A program made the position numbers and the translations under genes. This document shows positions 45,899 to 54,552 of a stretch of DNA of 64,000 nt, one piece after another. The notes beneath the pieces are model-generated. The model was given only the letters and a program-made list of their open reading frames with translations, did no database searches and was not told the origin of the DNA. Location of the stretch: contig NZ_JOEY01000006.1 of the NCBI RefSeq assembly GCF_000718165.1, positions 177,802-241,801 on the forward strand, written 5' to 3'. The stretch comes from Streptomyces fulvoviolaceus. GTDB lineage: Bacteria; Actinomycetota; Actinomycetes; Streptomycetales; Streptomycetaceae. Within the stretch, counting starts at the first letter, position 1. Every line of letters begins with the position of its first letter.

Positions 45899-47122
45899 AT
45901 GACCGAGGAGACCACCACGCTGGCAGAGCAGGCCCCGCCCCCGGTGCGGTCGTGGCCCGCGCTCGACCTGGCCGGGGCGGAGTTCGACCCCGTTCTCGCG
46001 GATCTCATGCGCGAGGGGCCACTGACCCGCATCCGGCTGCCGCACGGGGAGGGCTGGGCGTGGCTGGCCACCCGCTACGAGGACGTGAAGGCGCTCACCA
46101 ACGATCCGCGGTTCAGCCGCGCCGAGGTGACGAACCGTCAAGTCACCAGGCTTGCCCCGCACTTCAAGCCCCGTCCGGGCTCGCTGGCCTTCGCCGACCA
46201 GCCCGACCACAACCGGCTGCGCAAGGCGGTCGCGGGGGCGTTCACGGCGGGGGCGATGAAGCGGCTGCGGCCCCGGGCGCAGGAGATGCTCGACGTCCTC
46301 GTGGAACGAGTCGTGCGGGAGGGGCCTCCGGCCGATCTGGTCGAGCGCGTCCTCGAACCCTTCCCCATCTCCCTCGTCAGCGAGGTCATGGGGGTGCCCG
46401 CCGCCGACCGGCAGCGGGTGCACGCCTGGACACGGCAGATCATCTCCACCTCCGGCGGGGCCGAGGCCGCCGAGGAGGCCAAGAACGGGATGTACGGATG
46501 GATCACCGAGACCATCCGGGCCCGGGCCCACAGCAGCGGCGACGACGTGTACTCCCTGCTCGGCGCGGCCGTGCACCGCGGCGACATCAGCGAGACGGAG
46601 GCGGTCGGCCTCGCCGGTCCGCTGCAGATCGGCGGCGAGGCCGTCACCCACAACTGCGGCCAGATGCTGTACCTGTTGCTCACCCGGCCCGAGCTGCTGG
46701 AGCGGGTGCGCCACCAGCCCGAGGCGCGCGCCGCCGCCCTCGACGAACTGCTGCGCTACATCCCGCACCGCACCTCGGTCGGCCTCGCCCGCATCGCCCT
46801 CGAGGACGTCGACCTGCGGGGGCACCGCATCCGCGCGGGCGACGCGGTGTACGTCTCCTACCTGGCCGCCAACCGGGACCCGGACGCCTTCCCCGACCCG
46901 GAACGGATCGACCCGGACCGCGACCCCAACCCGCATCTGGCCTTCGGCAACGGCCCGCACTACTGCACCGGCGCCCTGCTCGCCCGGCTGCAGACCGAGC
47001 TCCTGGTCGGCACGCTCCTCGACCGGCTGCCCCGGCTGCGGCTCGCGGTCCCCGCCGACCAGGTGGTCTGGCGCCGGAAGACGATGATCCGCGGGCCGCA
47101 GACGCTGCCCGTCACCTGGTGA
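45899..47122 (+). CDS. Cytochrome P450
   Basis: 407 residues, soluble bacterial class I P450. Heme loop FGNGPHYCTG with Cys356; ExxR in DELLRYIPHRT; C-helix QPDHNRLRKAV. The I-helix reads LQIGGEAVTHNCGQ: the usual acid-alcohol pair appears as Glu-Ala-Val-Thr, so proton delivery may be altered. No redox partner gene is adjacent. GAGGGTGGGGG sits just before the ATG. Substrate unknown. It is convergent with the sigma-partner gene, with 15 bp between stops. Confidence 0.9.
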   Translation: MTEETTTLAEQAPPPVRSWPALDLAGAEFDPVLADLMREGPLTRIRLPHGEGWAWLATRYEDVKALTNDPRFSRAEVTNRQVTRLAPHFKPRPGSLAFADQPDHNRLRKAVAGAFTAGAMKRLRPRAQEMLDVLVERVVREGPPADLVERVLEPFPISLVSEVMGVPAADRQRVHAWTRQIISTSGGAEAAEEAKNGMYGWITETIRARAHSSGDDVYSLLGAAVHRGDISETEAVGLAGPLQIGGEAVTHNCGQMLYLLLTRPELLERVRHQPEARAAALDELLRYIPHRTSVGLARIALEDVDLRGHRIRAGDAVYVSYLAANRDPDAFPDPERIDPDRDPNPHLAFGNGPHYCTGALLARLQTELLVGTLLDRLPRLRLAVPADQVVWRRKTMIRGPQTLPVTW

Positions 47123-47137
47123 GGGGCGGCTTCCGGG

Positions 47138-47689
47138 TCAGGCCCGCAGCCACTCCGTGACCACCACGTCCCCGCCGGTCCGCAGGCGCAGTGCGAAGGG
47201 ACCGGTGGGTGTCACCCCGGACGTGAAACGGCCCATGTCGTCGGCCACGAGCGACGCGCCCGACTGCGGACCGGTGAGCACCTCGATACTGGCCGGCTGA
47301 GGCGGCAGCACCTGCCCCATCAGCCCCTGTGTGCTCACCTCCACGTCAATGGTCACGTCGCCCGAGTGGAAGGTCAGCATCCGCGGGGCGTCCGTCGCTC
47401 CCCGCACCGGGATCGCGTCGACCAGCGAGTCGAAGGTCAGCTCGGCGAGCCGGGCGTCGAGGTCGTGCAGTGCGAAGGCCTCGACGGCGATCCGCGTCAG
47501 CTCGGCCGGCACCGGGTCCAGGATGCCGGCGGCCTGACGGAGTTCCGCCAGGAGCCCGTCCTCGAAGACGGCGTCGACCTCGGCGGCCGGGTCGAACTCC
47601 GCGCCCGACTCGCCGTCGCCCAGGGCGTCTTCGGAAAAGGCGTCGTCTTCGGAGTCTTCGGGAAAGACGTCGTCGGTCATGTCGCTCAC
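47138..47689 (-). CDS. Probable ECF-sigma partner protein
   Basis: 183 residues, cytosolic. Acidic disordered N-terminus (VFPEDSEDDAFSEDALGDGE), a helical part LLAELRQAAGILDPVPAELT with RIAVEAFALHDLDARLAELT, and a beta-rich C-terminal half (MLTFHSGDVTIDVEVSTQGL, GQVLPPQPASIEVLTG, DMGRFTSGVTPTGPFALRLR). Actinobacterial proteins of this pattern (DPVP...AFxxRxLDxELAxL, then a carboxypeptidase-regulatory-like fold ending VTEW) are regularly encoded directly after ECF sigma genes. GTG 47689 overlaps the sigma stop (GTGA) and has GGGGAG just before it. Anti-sigma or protease-substrate role is inferred. Confidence 0.6.
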   Translation of the reverse strand: MSDMTDDVFPEDSEDDAFSEDALGDGESGAEFDPAAEVDAVFEDGLLAELRQAAGILDPVPAELTRIAVEAFALHDLDARLAELTFDSLVDAIPVRGATDAPRMLTFHSGDVTIDVEVSTQGLMGQVLPPQPASIEVLTGPQSGASLVADDMGRFTSGVTPTGPFALRLRTGGDVVVTEWLRA

Positions 47690-48261
47690 AGTGCTCCCCG
47701 TGCGTCGAGTCGGGCCCGTAGGCGGCGCAGACAGCGCTGGCGCAGCGGTCCGATGCTGCCCACCGCGATACCCACCGCGGCGGACACCTCCTGGTAACTG
47801 GGCGGCGGCGAGGCCATCAGGACACGCAGCAACTGCCTGCACCGCTCGCCGAGTTCCTCGAACTCCTGCCACAGATACCGGACGCGCTCGCTCTGGGCCG
47901 CGGCCTCCTCGGAGTCGATGACCGACTGCTCGGGCGTACGGTCCTCACTGGCCCGGTCCAGGAGCTGCGGATCGTCCGTCGGAGTCAGCCGCCTCAAGCT
48001 CTTGAGCACCTTCAGGCACTCGTGCCGCGCGGTGCTCGCCAGCCAGGCCCCGGCCTTCTGCGGTTCGCGGATCCGCCCCAGGTGCTGGGCGAAGCGGAAC
48101 CACACGGTCTGGTACACCTCGTGCGCGTCGGCGTCGGAGAGCCGGTGCGCGCGCACGACGGACCAGACCAGCGGGCTCAGCCCTTCCACGAGCGCCTTCC
48201 AGGCCGCCGCGTCGCCGTCGACGGCGGACTGGACCAGCGCGCCGACATCTCCTCGGTTCAC
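47686..48261 (-). CDS. ECF-type RNA polymerase sigma factor
   Basis: 191 residues. Sigma2 at ~10-85: DGDAAAWKALVEGLSPLVWS, SDADAHEVYQTVWFRFAQHL, IREPQKAGAWLASTARHECL; sigma4 at ~130-185: LWQEFEELGERCRQLLRVLM, SYQEVSAAVGIAVGSIGPLR. No extra C-terminal domain. It directs RNA polymerase to a small regulon. The gene is 59 bp behind the subtilisin gene and coupled to its partner protein. GTG 48261 follows a GAGGGGTGGGG stretch. A candidate promoter sits between the two genes. Confidence 0.85.
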   Translation of the reverse strand: MNRGDVGALVQSAVDGDAAAWKALVEGLSPLVWSVVRAHRLSDADAHEVYQTVWFRFAQHLGRIREPQKAGAWLASTARHECLKVLKSLRRLTPTDDPQLLDRASEDRTPEQSVIDSEEAAAQSERVRYLWQEFEELGERCRQLLRVLMASPPPSYQEVSAAVGIAVGSIGPLRQRCLRRLRARLDARGAL

Positions 48262-48288
48262 GGCCCCACCCCTCGTGTACGGCAAGTC

Positions 48289-48315
48289 ATCGTACGCCGT
48301 GGAGGGGGCGGTTCC
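48289..48315 (-). promoter_or_regulatory. Possible ECF-like promoter of the sigma gene
   Basis: On the minus strand GGAACC (48315-48310), 15 bp, TACGAT (48294-48289), 27 bp before the GTG. GGAAC is the usual -35 of SigE-like ECF promoters, so autoregulation is possible; the -10 instead fits TANNNT. Confidence 0.3.
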
Positions 48316-48320
48316 GGCCC

Positions 48321-49757
48321 TCATGCGCCGGTGGACAGCTGCACGACCGGAGTCGGGCGCCAGGTCGGCGGGATGAGCGCCGGCTTGTACCAGCCGTGTG
48401 CCTCCGCGAACTCGGTGGTCGCCGCGAGGAGTTGCTTGCGGGCCGCGCGCGCGTCGCTCTCCTTGTTGGCCGTCATGTAGGCGGCGACCAGGCCGGCGGC
48501 GGCGGGGGTGGCGAACGAGGTGCCGCTCCAGTGGGCATAGCCCTCGAAGACCACCTGGTCCGCCTTGCCGGCGGTGGGGGTGCCCGCTTCGCTCAACACA
48601 CCGGTGTGCCGCGGGGACTGGCAGGTGCACTGGTAGGTGAAGTGGTACCTGCACGCTTCGTACGTGGAGTGCTGGTAGACGTACGGCACGGGTGCGTCGA
48701 AGCCGGTGAGCGTGCTGGTGAGCCGCTCGCCGGGAGCGTACGCGCCGACCCAGGAGCCGTAGTTGCTGAAGCAGGCGCCGTAGTCCCCGTCGGTGCGCAG
48801 CGCGCCGACGGACAGAACGGAGTCGGCGTACTCGGGCAGGGAGGCGTAGGCGGCGGGCCAGAAGTGGGAGGCGCTGCCGTTGTTGCCGGCCGCCGCCACC
48901 AACAGGGTGCCCTGCTCGCGCAGTTCCTCCATGAAGGCGTGCACGCCGAACAGTCCGTCCTCGCGGCCGTTCGCGGTGCCGGCGGAAAGGCTGAGGATGG
49001 CGGGCCAGCCGTGCTGTTCGACCGCGTCGAAGAGCCGCTCGCCGAACTTGTCCTCCGTGATGGCGCCCGCGTCGTTGAGGGTGTTGCGCACGGTGATGTT
49101 CGCGTTGGGTGCGACGGCCGCGAGGATCCCGGCGATGAACGTGCCGTGGCCGACGTACTGCAGGAGGTTGCCGTCGCTGTCGGTCTCCGTGCCGTGCAGG
49201 TCGCCCTGGACGTGGGCGAGCAGCGGGACCAGTGAGTAGTCGTGGGTGAGCCCGTTGTCGACGACGAGCACGTCGACGGCGGTGCCGGCGTCGTAACCGG
49301 CCTCGACGGGGGCCGGGTTGGTGCCCCGGGTGAGCGAGGCGGGCACGGGCTCGTCGCCGGGGCAGGAGTTGACCGCGAGCGACACCACGTGGTTGCGGCT
49401 GACCAGTTGGTGCCCGGCGCGTCCCTCGCGCTCCCGCAGGGCCCGCAGGGCGTGCGTGACGGCGCGGTCGCCGCTCCGGCCGCCGTGGCCGGGGTCGCCG
49501 ACCTTGATCCGGGTGATGCCCGAGCGGTTGGTCTCGGGGCTGTCCCGTTGCACGTAGTCGCCGGTCAGCCCGGTCGCCTCCGTGAAGTGCGTGCGTACGG
49601 TGTTCTCGACGAGCCGGGCGTCCTGGCCGTCACGGGCGAGGACCACACCTTTCTCGTAGACGAACTCCGCGGAGTCGTCGGGTCCCAGTGCCAGGGGGAC
49701 GTCGGGCATGGAGCGCTGGATCTGGTCGAACTGCTCGTGGAAACGCTGAGGTGCCAT
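48321..49757 (-). CDS. Cytoplasmic subtilisin-like serine protease (S8 family)
   Basis: 478 residues without signal peptide. N-terminal ~150 residues contain QRFHEQFDQIQRSMPDVPLA and a prodomain-like region. Catalytic residues: Asp167 in VLVVDNGL (DNG, where D-[ST]-G is usual), His204 in YVGHGTFIAG, oxyanion Asn292 in AAAGNNG, Ser414 in SGTSFATPAAAG. A Cys-rich insertion before Ser414 (CRYHFTYQCTC) is unusual. GGGAGG seven bases before ATG 49757 supports the start. Divergent from the CHAT protease across 109 bp with a shared inverted repeat, and followed by the sigma factor, hence a signalling rather than degradative role is likely. Confidence 0.85.
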   Translation of the reverse strand: MAPQRFHEQFDQIQRSMPDVPLALGPDDSAEFVYEKGVVLARDGQDARLVENTVRTHFTEATGLTGDYVQRDSPETNRSGITRIKVGDPGHGGRSGDRAVTHALRALREREGRAGHQLVSRNHVVSLAVNSCPGDEPVPASLTRGTNPAPVEAGYDAGTAVDVLVVDNGLTHDYSLVPLLAHVQGDLHGTETDSDGNLLQYVGHGTFIAGILAAVAPNANITVRNTLNDAGAITEDKFGERLFDAVEQHGWPAILSLSAGTANGREDGLFGVHAFMEELREQGTLLVAAAGNNGSASHFWPAAYASLPEYADSVLSVGALRTDGDYGACFSNYGSWVGAYAPGERLTSTLTGFDAPVPYVYQHSTYEACRYHFTYQCTCQSPRHTGVLSEAGTPTAGKADQVVFEGYAHWSGTSFATPAAAGLVAAYMTANKESDARAARKQLLAATTEFAEAHGWYKPALIPPTWRPTPVVQLSTGA

Positions 49758-49786
49758 GGCATGTCCTCCCACTGGGGCGGCGGTCG

Positions 49787-49815
49787 TCAATCAGAGCAGC
49801 GGGGACGCTGATTGA
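49787..49815. promoter_or_regulatory. Inverted repeat shared by the subtilisin and CHAT promoters
   Basis: TCAATCAG (49787-49794), 13-bp spacer, CTGATTGA (49808-49815), perfect 8-bp arms in the 109-bp divergent region. Arm-to-arm distance is two helical turns, as for a dimeric regulator. Confidence 0.5.
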
Positions 49816-49866
49816 TACAGCGCCAAACCTGTGTGGCGTGCAACCGGGAGCACTAACATCAATGAA

Positions 49867-52473
49867 GTGACAGCGGGAAGCGACACGGTTCTCGAACTGC
49901 TGCCGATGGTGTTCGCCGCCCCCAACCAGGCGCTGGCGCAGGCAGAAGAGGTGCTCGGCTCGGATCCCTCACCGCTGCACGCCTCCGTGGCCCACCAGGT
50001 GATCGGCATCTGGCAGCGGGACTGGGGCGACCTGAAAATCGCGCTGCAGCATCTGCGTCTTGCCCGCGATCTGGCGGCGCGCGCGGAGTCGGCGGACCGG
50101 GAGGCGGACGTCCTGGCCGCGCTCGGCGTGGCGCTGGTGCACGCGGGCCGCACCCGGCAGGGGCTGGAGGCACTGGAGCGGGGTGTCGCGGTGTCCGGCG
50201 GGCACACCAGGGCGCGTGTCCTGTTCCGGCGGGCCTACGCCCACTGGGTGCTGGGGCATCACCGGGAGGCACTGGAGGACGTACGCCGGTCGATTCCCGT
50301 GCTGCGGCAGGCGGACGACGTGATCTGGACGGCGCGTGCGCTGACCCTGCGGGCGACGGTGCATCTCGCGCTCGGCGCGGTGGACCGCGCGGAGGCCGAC
50401 TTCAGCTCGGCCGAGGCGCTGTGGGACACCACGGGCCAGGAGCACGACAAGGCCGACGCGGTGGAGAGCCGGGGCCTGGCCGCGTTCCGGTCGGGCGACA
50501 TCCCGGCGGCACTGCGGCTCCTCGACGAGGCCGAGGAGCGGTACGCCAAGCTCGGCACGCCGACGTTCATGCTCAACATCCGGCGCTGCGAGGTCCTGAT
50601 GGCCGCGGGGCTCGCCCCGGAGGCGCTGGCGGAGGCGGACGCGGCGATCGGTGTGCTCGACGGCATCGGCGGGCAGTCCACCCGCAAGGCGGAGCTGCTG
50701 CTGGCCGCCGCGCGTGCGGCACGGCTGGCGGGCGACGCGCACACCGCGATCGCGCGCGCCGACATGGCCGTACGACTGTTCTCCGGGCAGCGGCGCACGT
50801 GGTGGGAGACGCACGCCCGGCTGGTGCTGATCGAGGCGCGGGTCGCCGCCGGGCGAGGCTCGGGGCGGCTGGTCGCGGACGCCGCGGCGGTGGCCGAGCG
50901 GCTGGCCTCCTTCGGCGCGCCGGCCGCGCCGGAGGCGTCGCTGCTCGCGGGCCGGATCGCGCTCGACCTGGGGTGGCTCGCGGACGCCGAGCGGCACCTG
51001 GAGGTCGCCGCGCGCAGCCGGCACAGCGGGCCGCCGCTGGCGCGGATGACGGGCTGGGCCGCACAGGCGCTGTGGGCCCGGGCCGCGGGGTCCGGCCGGG
51101 GTGTCCTGGAGGCCTGCCGGCGCGGGCTCGACGTGCTCGACGACCATCAGACGACGCTCGGCGCCTCGGAGCTCAGGGCCCGGGCCACCGCGCAGGGCGC
51201 GGAGCTCGCCGCCCTGGCCGCGCGGGCCTCGCTCGCCTCGGGCGGTCCGCGGCGGCTGCTGGTGTGGAGCGAGCGCTGGCGGGCGACGGTGCTGTCCGCG
51301 CCGCCGACCCGGCCGCCGGCCGATCCGGAACTGCTCGGCGATCTGACCGCGTTCCGTGAGATAGCGGCCCGGGCGGAGGCCGCCCGGATGGAGGGCCGGC
51401 CCGTCCCGGCACTGGAGCGTGAACAGCGGCGCCTGGAACGGGAGATCCGCTCCCGGACCCTGCACATCCGCGGCGACGCGCCCGGCGACGGGTACCGGTT
51501 CGACCCGGGCCGGTTGCTGGAACGCCTCGGTGACGACGTGCGGTTGGTCGAACTCGCCGTACTCGACGGGCGTGTTCAGGTGCTGCTGTGCGGGCAGGGG
51601 CGGGTGCGGCGGTTCGAGGCAGGGTTGCTCGCCGAGGCGGAGGTCGAGGCCGAGCACGTACAGGCCGGGCTGCGACGGCTGGCCCACCCCGGGGCGGAGG
51701 CACGGCTTCCGGTGGTGGCGGCCGCGGGCCACCGGCTGGAGGAGCTGCTGCTCGGACCGGCCGCGAAGCACCTGGGCACCGGCCCGGTCGTGGTGGTGCC
51801 GCCGGGCCGGCTGCACCGTGTGCCGTGGGCGCTGCTGCCCGCGCTGCGGGAGCGGGTGTTCAGCGTGTCGCCGTCGGCGAGCAGCTGGCTGCGCGCCCGC
51901 GAGACCGCCCCGCCGCCGAACGGCAGCCAGGTGCTGGTGCGCGGCCCGGGCCTGGCGACCGGCGGCGCGGAGGTGCCCGAACTCGCCGACCGGTACGGCA
52001 CGGCGACCCTGCTGGAGTACGACGACGCGCGCGTGCCGCGGGTGCTGGAGGAGCTCGACGGCGCCGGGCTGGCCCACATCGCCGCGCACGGCACCTTCCG
52101 GGCGGACAGCCCGCTGTTCTCGGCGCTGCGGATGGCCGACGGGCCGCTCATCGTCCACGACTTCGAGCGCCTCGCCCGCAGCCCGTACCGGATCATCCTC
52201 TCCTGCTGCGACACCGCCCGCTTCGCATCGGTAGGCGCGGACGAACTGCTCGGTCTGGTCACCGCCCTGCTGCCGCTGGGCACGGCCGGAGTGGTGGCGT
52301 GCACGGCGCCCGTCAACGACGCGGCCGTGGTGCCGTTGATGCTCGCGCTGCACAAGGGGCTGAGCACCGGGCTGTCCCTGGCCGAGGCGCTGCGCGACGC
52401 GCGGGCCGCGGTGCCGGGCGACTCGGTGCACCAGGCGACGGGGTGGGCGTTCTCGGCGTTCGGGGCGGCGTGA
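49867..52473 (+). CDS. TPR-CHAT (caspase-like) protease
   Basis: 868 residues, cytosolic. Residues ~20-480 are TPR-like helix pairs (ADVLAALGVALVHAGRTRQG, RVLFRRAYAHWVLGHHREAL, ADAVESRGLAAFRSGDIPAA), a linker follows, then the CHAT domain ~580-868 (VVVVPPGRLHRVPWALLPAL). Catalytic dyad: His741 in LAHIAAHGTF and Cys781 in IILSCCDTARF. CHAT proteases are caspase relatives that cut partner proteins on sensing a signal through the repeats. GTG 49867 has no ribosome binding site, but TAACAT lies seven bases upstream, so the message may be leaderless; an earlier in-frame GTG at 49831 is possible. Divergent from the subtilisin. Confidence 0.8.
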   Translation: MTAGSDTVLELLPMVFAAPNQALAQAEEVLGSDPSPLHASVAHQVIGIWQRDWGDLKIALQHLRLARDLAARAESADREADVLAALGVALVHAGRTRQGLEALERGVAVSGGHTRARVLFRRAYAHWVLGHHREALEDVRRSIPVLRQADDVIWTARALTLRATVHLALGAVDRAEADFSSAEALWDTTGQEHDKADAVESRGLAAFRSGDIPAALRLLDEAEERYAKLGTPTFMLNIRRCEVLMAAGLAPEALAEADAAIGVLDGIGGQSTRKAELLLAAARAARLAGDAHTAIARADMAVRLFSGQRRTWWETHARLVLIEARVAAGRGSGRLVADAAAVAERLASFGAPAAPEASLLAGRIALDLGWLADAERHLEVAARSRHSGPPLARMTGWAAQALWARAAGSGRGVLEACRRGLDVLDDHQTTLGASELRARATAQGAELAALAARASLASGGPRRLLVWSERWRATVLSAPPTRPPADPELLGDLTAFREIAARAEAARMEGRPVPALEREQRRLEREIRSRTLHIRGDAPGDGYRFDPGRLLERLGDDVRLVELAVLDGRVQVLLCGQGRVRRFEAGLLAEAEVEAEHVQAGLRRLAHPGAEARLPVVAAAGHRLEELLLGPAAKHLGTGPVVVVPPGRLHRVPWALLPALRERVFSVSPSASSWLRARETAPPPNGSQVLVRGPGLATGGAEVPELADRYGTATLLEYDDARVPRVLEELDGAGLAHIAAHGTFRADSPLFSALRMADGPLIVHDFERLARSPYRIILSCCDTARFASVGADELLGLVTALLPLGTAGVVACTAPVNDAAVVPLMLALHKGLSTGLSLAEALRDARAAVPGDSVHQATGWAFSAFGAA

Positions 52474-52496
52474 CAACCTCAGCTGGAGCGCCCCAA

Positions 52497-52552
52497 AGGG
52501 GCGCGGGGCTGTGTCGATATGCGGCTCCGCCGCGGGGCGCGACCAGCCCCCA
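52497..52552. repeat. Interspersed Streptomyces repeat, long form
   Basis: AGGGGCGCGGGGCTG, middle TGTCGATATGCGGCTCCGCC, then GGGGCGCGACCAGCC, close kin of the copy at 16966-17026. It lies in the 178-bp gap between the convergent CHAT and LuxR genes, where it may help transcription end. Confidence 0.7.
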
Positions 52553-52651
52553 CCGGCCCGCGGCGAACGAACCGCACAACCAGCGGAGCGATGGGGCGGC
52601 CTGACCCCTCCCCCGATCACGGGGGTCAGACCGCCCGGTCCTGTTGGCCGG

Positions 52652-54454
52652 TCAGGCCGGCTGCGCCTCCGGCAGTGCGACCAGCCACGGCAGCGCGCCC
52701 CGGTCGCTCGCTCCGAGCCGGGCGTACGCGCTGTACAGGTGGTTGCCGACCGTACGGATCGACAGGGTGAGCTTCTCCGCGATCTGCCGGTTGCTCAGCC
52801 CGGCGGCGGCCAGCGTGACGATCTGCCGTTGGCGGGCGGTGAGTTCGCCCAGGACCAGCCCCGACAGGGCCGGGGTGCGGGCGCCCTGGCAGCGCCGGGC
52901 CAGTGCGACGGCGCGAGTGCGGGAGGTGCGGGCGGCGCGCGGGTCGCGGTGCGCGCGTACGGCCTGGGCGTGCGCCTCGGCGGCGAACAGCAGCATGCCG
53001 CGCTGCTCCAGCTGTCCGGCGACCCGGTCCAGGGCCGGTCCGTCGCCGCGGGCGAGCGCGTCGGCATGGGCGGCGAAGACACCGGTCAGTCGGCCGACGG
53101 CCCGCTCGGGCGCGCCGAGGCGGACGGCGTCGTACGGCTCGTCGGTGATCGCTTCGAGAGCCGCGAAGAGGTCACCGCGGGCGGCGGCCGGCCAGGCGGC
53201 CGCCGAACCCTCCGCGATCTCCCGCGAGCTCGTCGTCTCGTCCCTCGTTTCGTTCCCCGTCTCGCCCGACTGCGCGGCGGCCAGGGCGAGTTCGAGACGG
53301 CAGGACGGGTCATCGGCGTCCCGCAGTCCCTCCCTCGCCCAGGCCGCCGCCTCCCGCAGTTCCCCCCGCAGCCGCGAGAACCGCGCCCGTACGGCCGCGT
53401 GTCCGGCCGGCACCCGCGCCCCCTCGTCCAGGAGCCACTCCCCCACCGGTGCCGGGATCGCCCGTACGTCGGCCAGCTCCATCGCCCCTGCCAGCGCGGC
53501 CGATTCCGTCTCCAGGGCGGCGGTGCAGCTGTCCGGAGTGCGGGCCAGCCGCCTGGCCCTCAGCCGTCCGGCGGCGGCCCGCAGCACCGGGCCGTGCAGG
53601 GGGTGGGCGAGGCGTACGGCGCCCCGCTCGTCGACGTGGACCAGTCCGTCCGCCTCCAGGTCTTCGAGGACGTGCAGGTCGAGGGCGTCGGCGTCCAGCG
53701 GAACGGGCTCACCGAAGGCCAGCCGTTCGAGGGTCTCGCGCTCGCCGGGGCCGGTGCGGTCGAGGAGGGGTGCGGTGCGTTCGCGGACGGTCGCGGTCAG
53801 CGGTACGGGGCCCCGCCAGGCCCATTCGCCGGAGTCCGGGACCCGGGTGAGCGGCCCGTGTTCGCGCACCGCGCCCAACAGGTCGCGCAGAAGCCGCAGG
53901 TCCCCCTGGCACAGGCGGTACAGCCGGTCGACGGTGAGCGCTTCGACGCCGGCCAACAACTGTTCCGTCTCCACCCGGGGCAGCGCCTCCAGGGTGAGCC
54001 GCGGCAGCAGTTCCCCGGTCCACAGCCGGGACACCGCGCCGGGCACCGGGGCACCGTCCGTGGCGACGACCAGCAGGCGGGTGCGCCCGTGGACGGCCAG
54101 CTGGTGGACCAGGGCGGCCGAGGAGTCGTCGAGCAGGTGCGCGTCGTCGACGATCAACAGCCGTACGCCGGAAAGGAGTTGGACCGCTCGATGCAGGGAG
54201 ACCGTCTCCGGCAGCAGGTGTGCGAACGCGGCGAAGGGGAGCTGCCGGGTCTCGGGCGTCCCGGCGACCTTGGCGCAGTCGGAGCCGCGGACGGCCTCCG
54301 TGACGAGCCGGGTCTTGCCGCAGCCCGCCGGGCCCGTCACCACGATGCCGTGGCGGGCGCCGGTCACGCACCGGCGGACCAGCTCGAGTTCGTCCTCCCG
54401 ACCGATGAACGGCCAGGGCAGTTCCAGGGTCTTCGCGTCCCGTTCGAAAGTCAT
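52652..54454 (-). CDS. LuxR-family regulator with STAND/AAA ATPase domain (LAL-like)
   Basis: 600 residues. P-loop VVTGPAGCGKTRLVTEAVRG near 40, Walker B LLIVDDAHLL, a winged-helix-like middle, a helical sensor region (~280-530), and a C-terminal LuxR helix-turn-helix [18 protein letters not shown] with RQIAEKLTLSIRTVGNH. It is shorter than the ~900-residue LAL activators. It should act as a signal-gated activator. ATG 54454 is preceded directly by an in-frame GTG. Divergent from the metalloprotease gene across 98 bp of repeats and palindrome, so it is a good candidate to regulate it. Confidence 0.85.
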   Translation of the reverse strand: MTFERDAKTLELPWPFIGREDELELVRRCVTGARHGIVVTGPAGCGKTRLVTEAVRGSDCAKVAGTPETRQLPFAAFAHLLPETVSLHRAVQLLSGVRLLIVDDAHLLDDSSAALVHQLAVHGRTRLLVVATDGAPVPGAVSRLWTGELLPRLTLEALPRVETEQLLAGVEALTVDRLYRLCQGDLRLLRDLLGAVREHGPLTRVPDSGEWAWRGPVPLTATVRERTAPLLDRTGPGERETLERLAFGEPVPLDADALDLHVLEDLEADGLVHVDERGAVRLAHPLHGPVLRAAAGRLRARRLARTPDSCTAALETESAALAGAMELADVRAIPAPVGEWLLDEGARVPAGHAAVRARFSRLRGELREAAAWAREGLRDADDPSCRLELALAAAQSGETGNETRDETTSSREIAEGSAAAWPAAARGDLFAALEAITDEPYDAVRLGAPERAVGRLTGVFAAHADALARGDGPALDRVAGQLEQRGMLLFAAEAHAQAVRAHRDPRAARTSRTRAVALARRCQGARTPALSGLVLGELTARQRQIVTLAAAGLSNRQIAEKLTLSIRTVGNHLYSAYARLGASDRGALPWLVALPEAQPA

Positions 54455-54475
54455 CACGGGAACAAGAGCGCCGTT

Positions 54476-54536
54476 ACTCAGTCCTGATACAGGGGGACTT
54501 GAGTAGCCCCCGACTCAGGCGCCCCGGGGCGCCTGA
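54476..54536. promoter_or_regulatory. Operator-rich LuxR/metalloprotease intergenic region
   Basis: Contains ACTCAG (54476-54481), ACTTGAGT (54497-54504), ACTCAGG (54513-54519), and a 22-bp perfect palindrome (54515-54536, centred on GCCCCGGGGC) 16 bp before the metalloprotease ATG. TGATACAG (54485-54492) recurs at 49813-49820 before the CHAT gene. The palindrome would also fold in RNA and could block initiation. Confidence 0.45.
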
Positions 54537-54552
54537 CGGCAGTCTGAACGCC

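Noticed and set aside
48321..49757. Secreted subtilisin
   Set aside because: No signal peptide can be found at either candidate start, and the ribosome binding site fixes the start at 49757.
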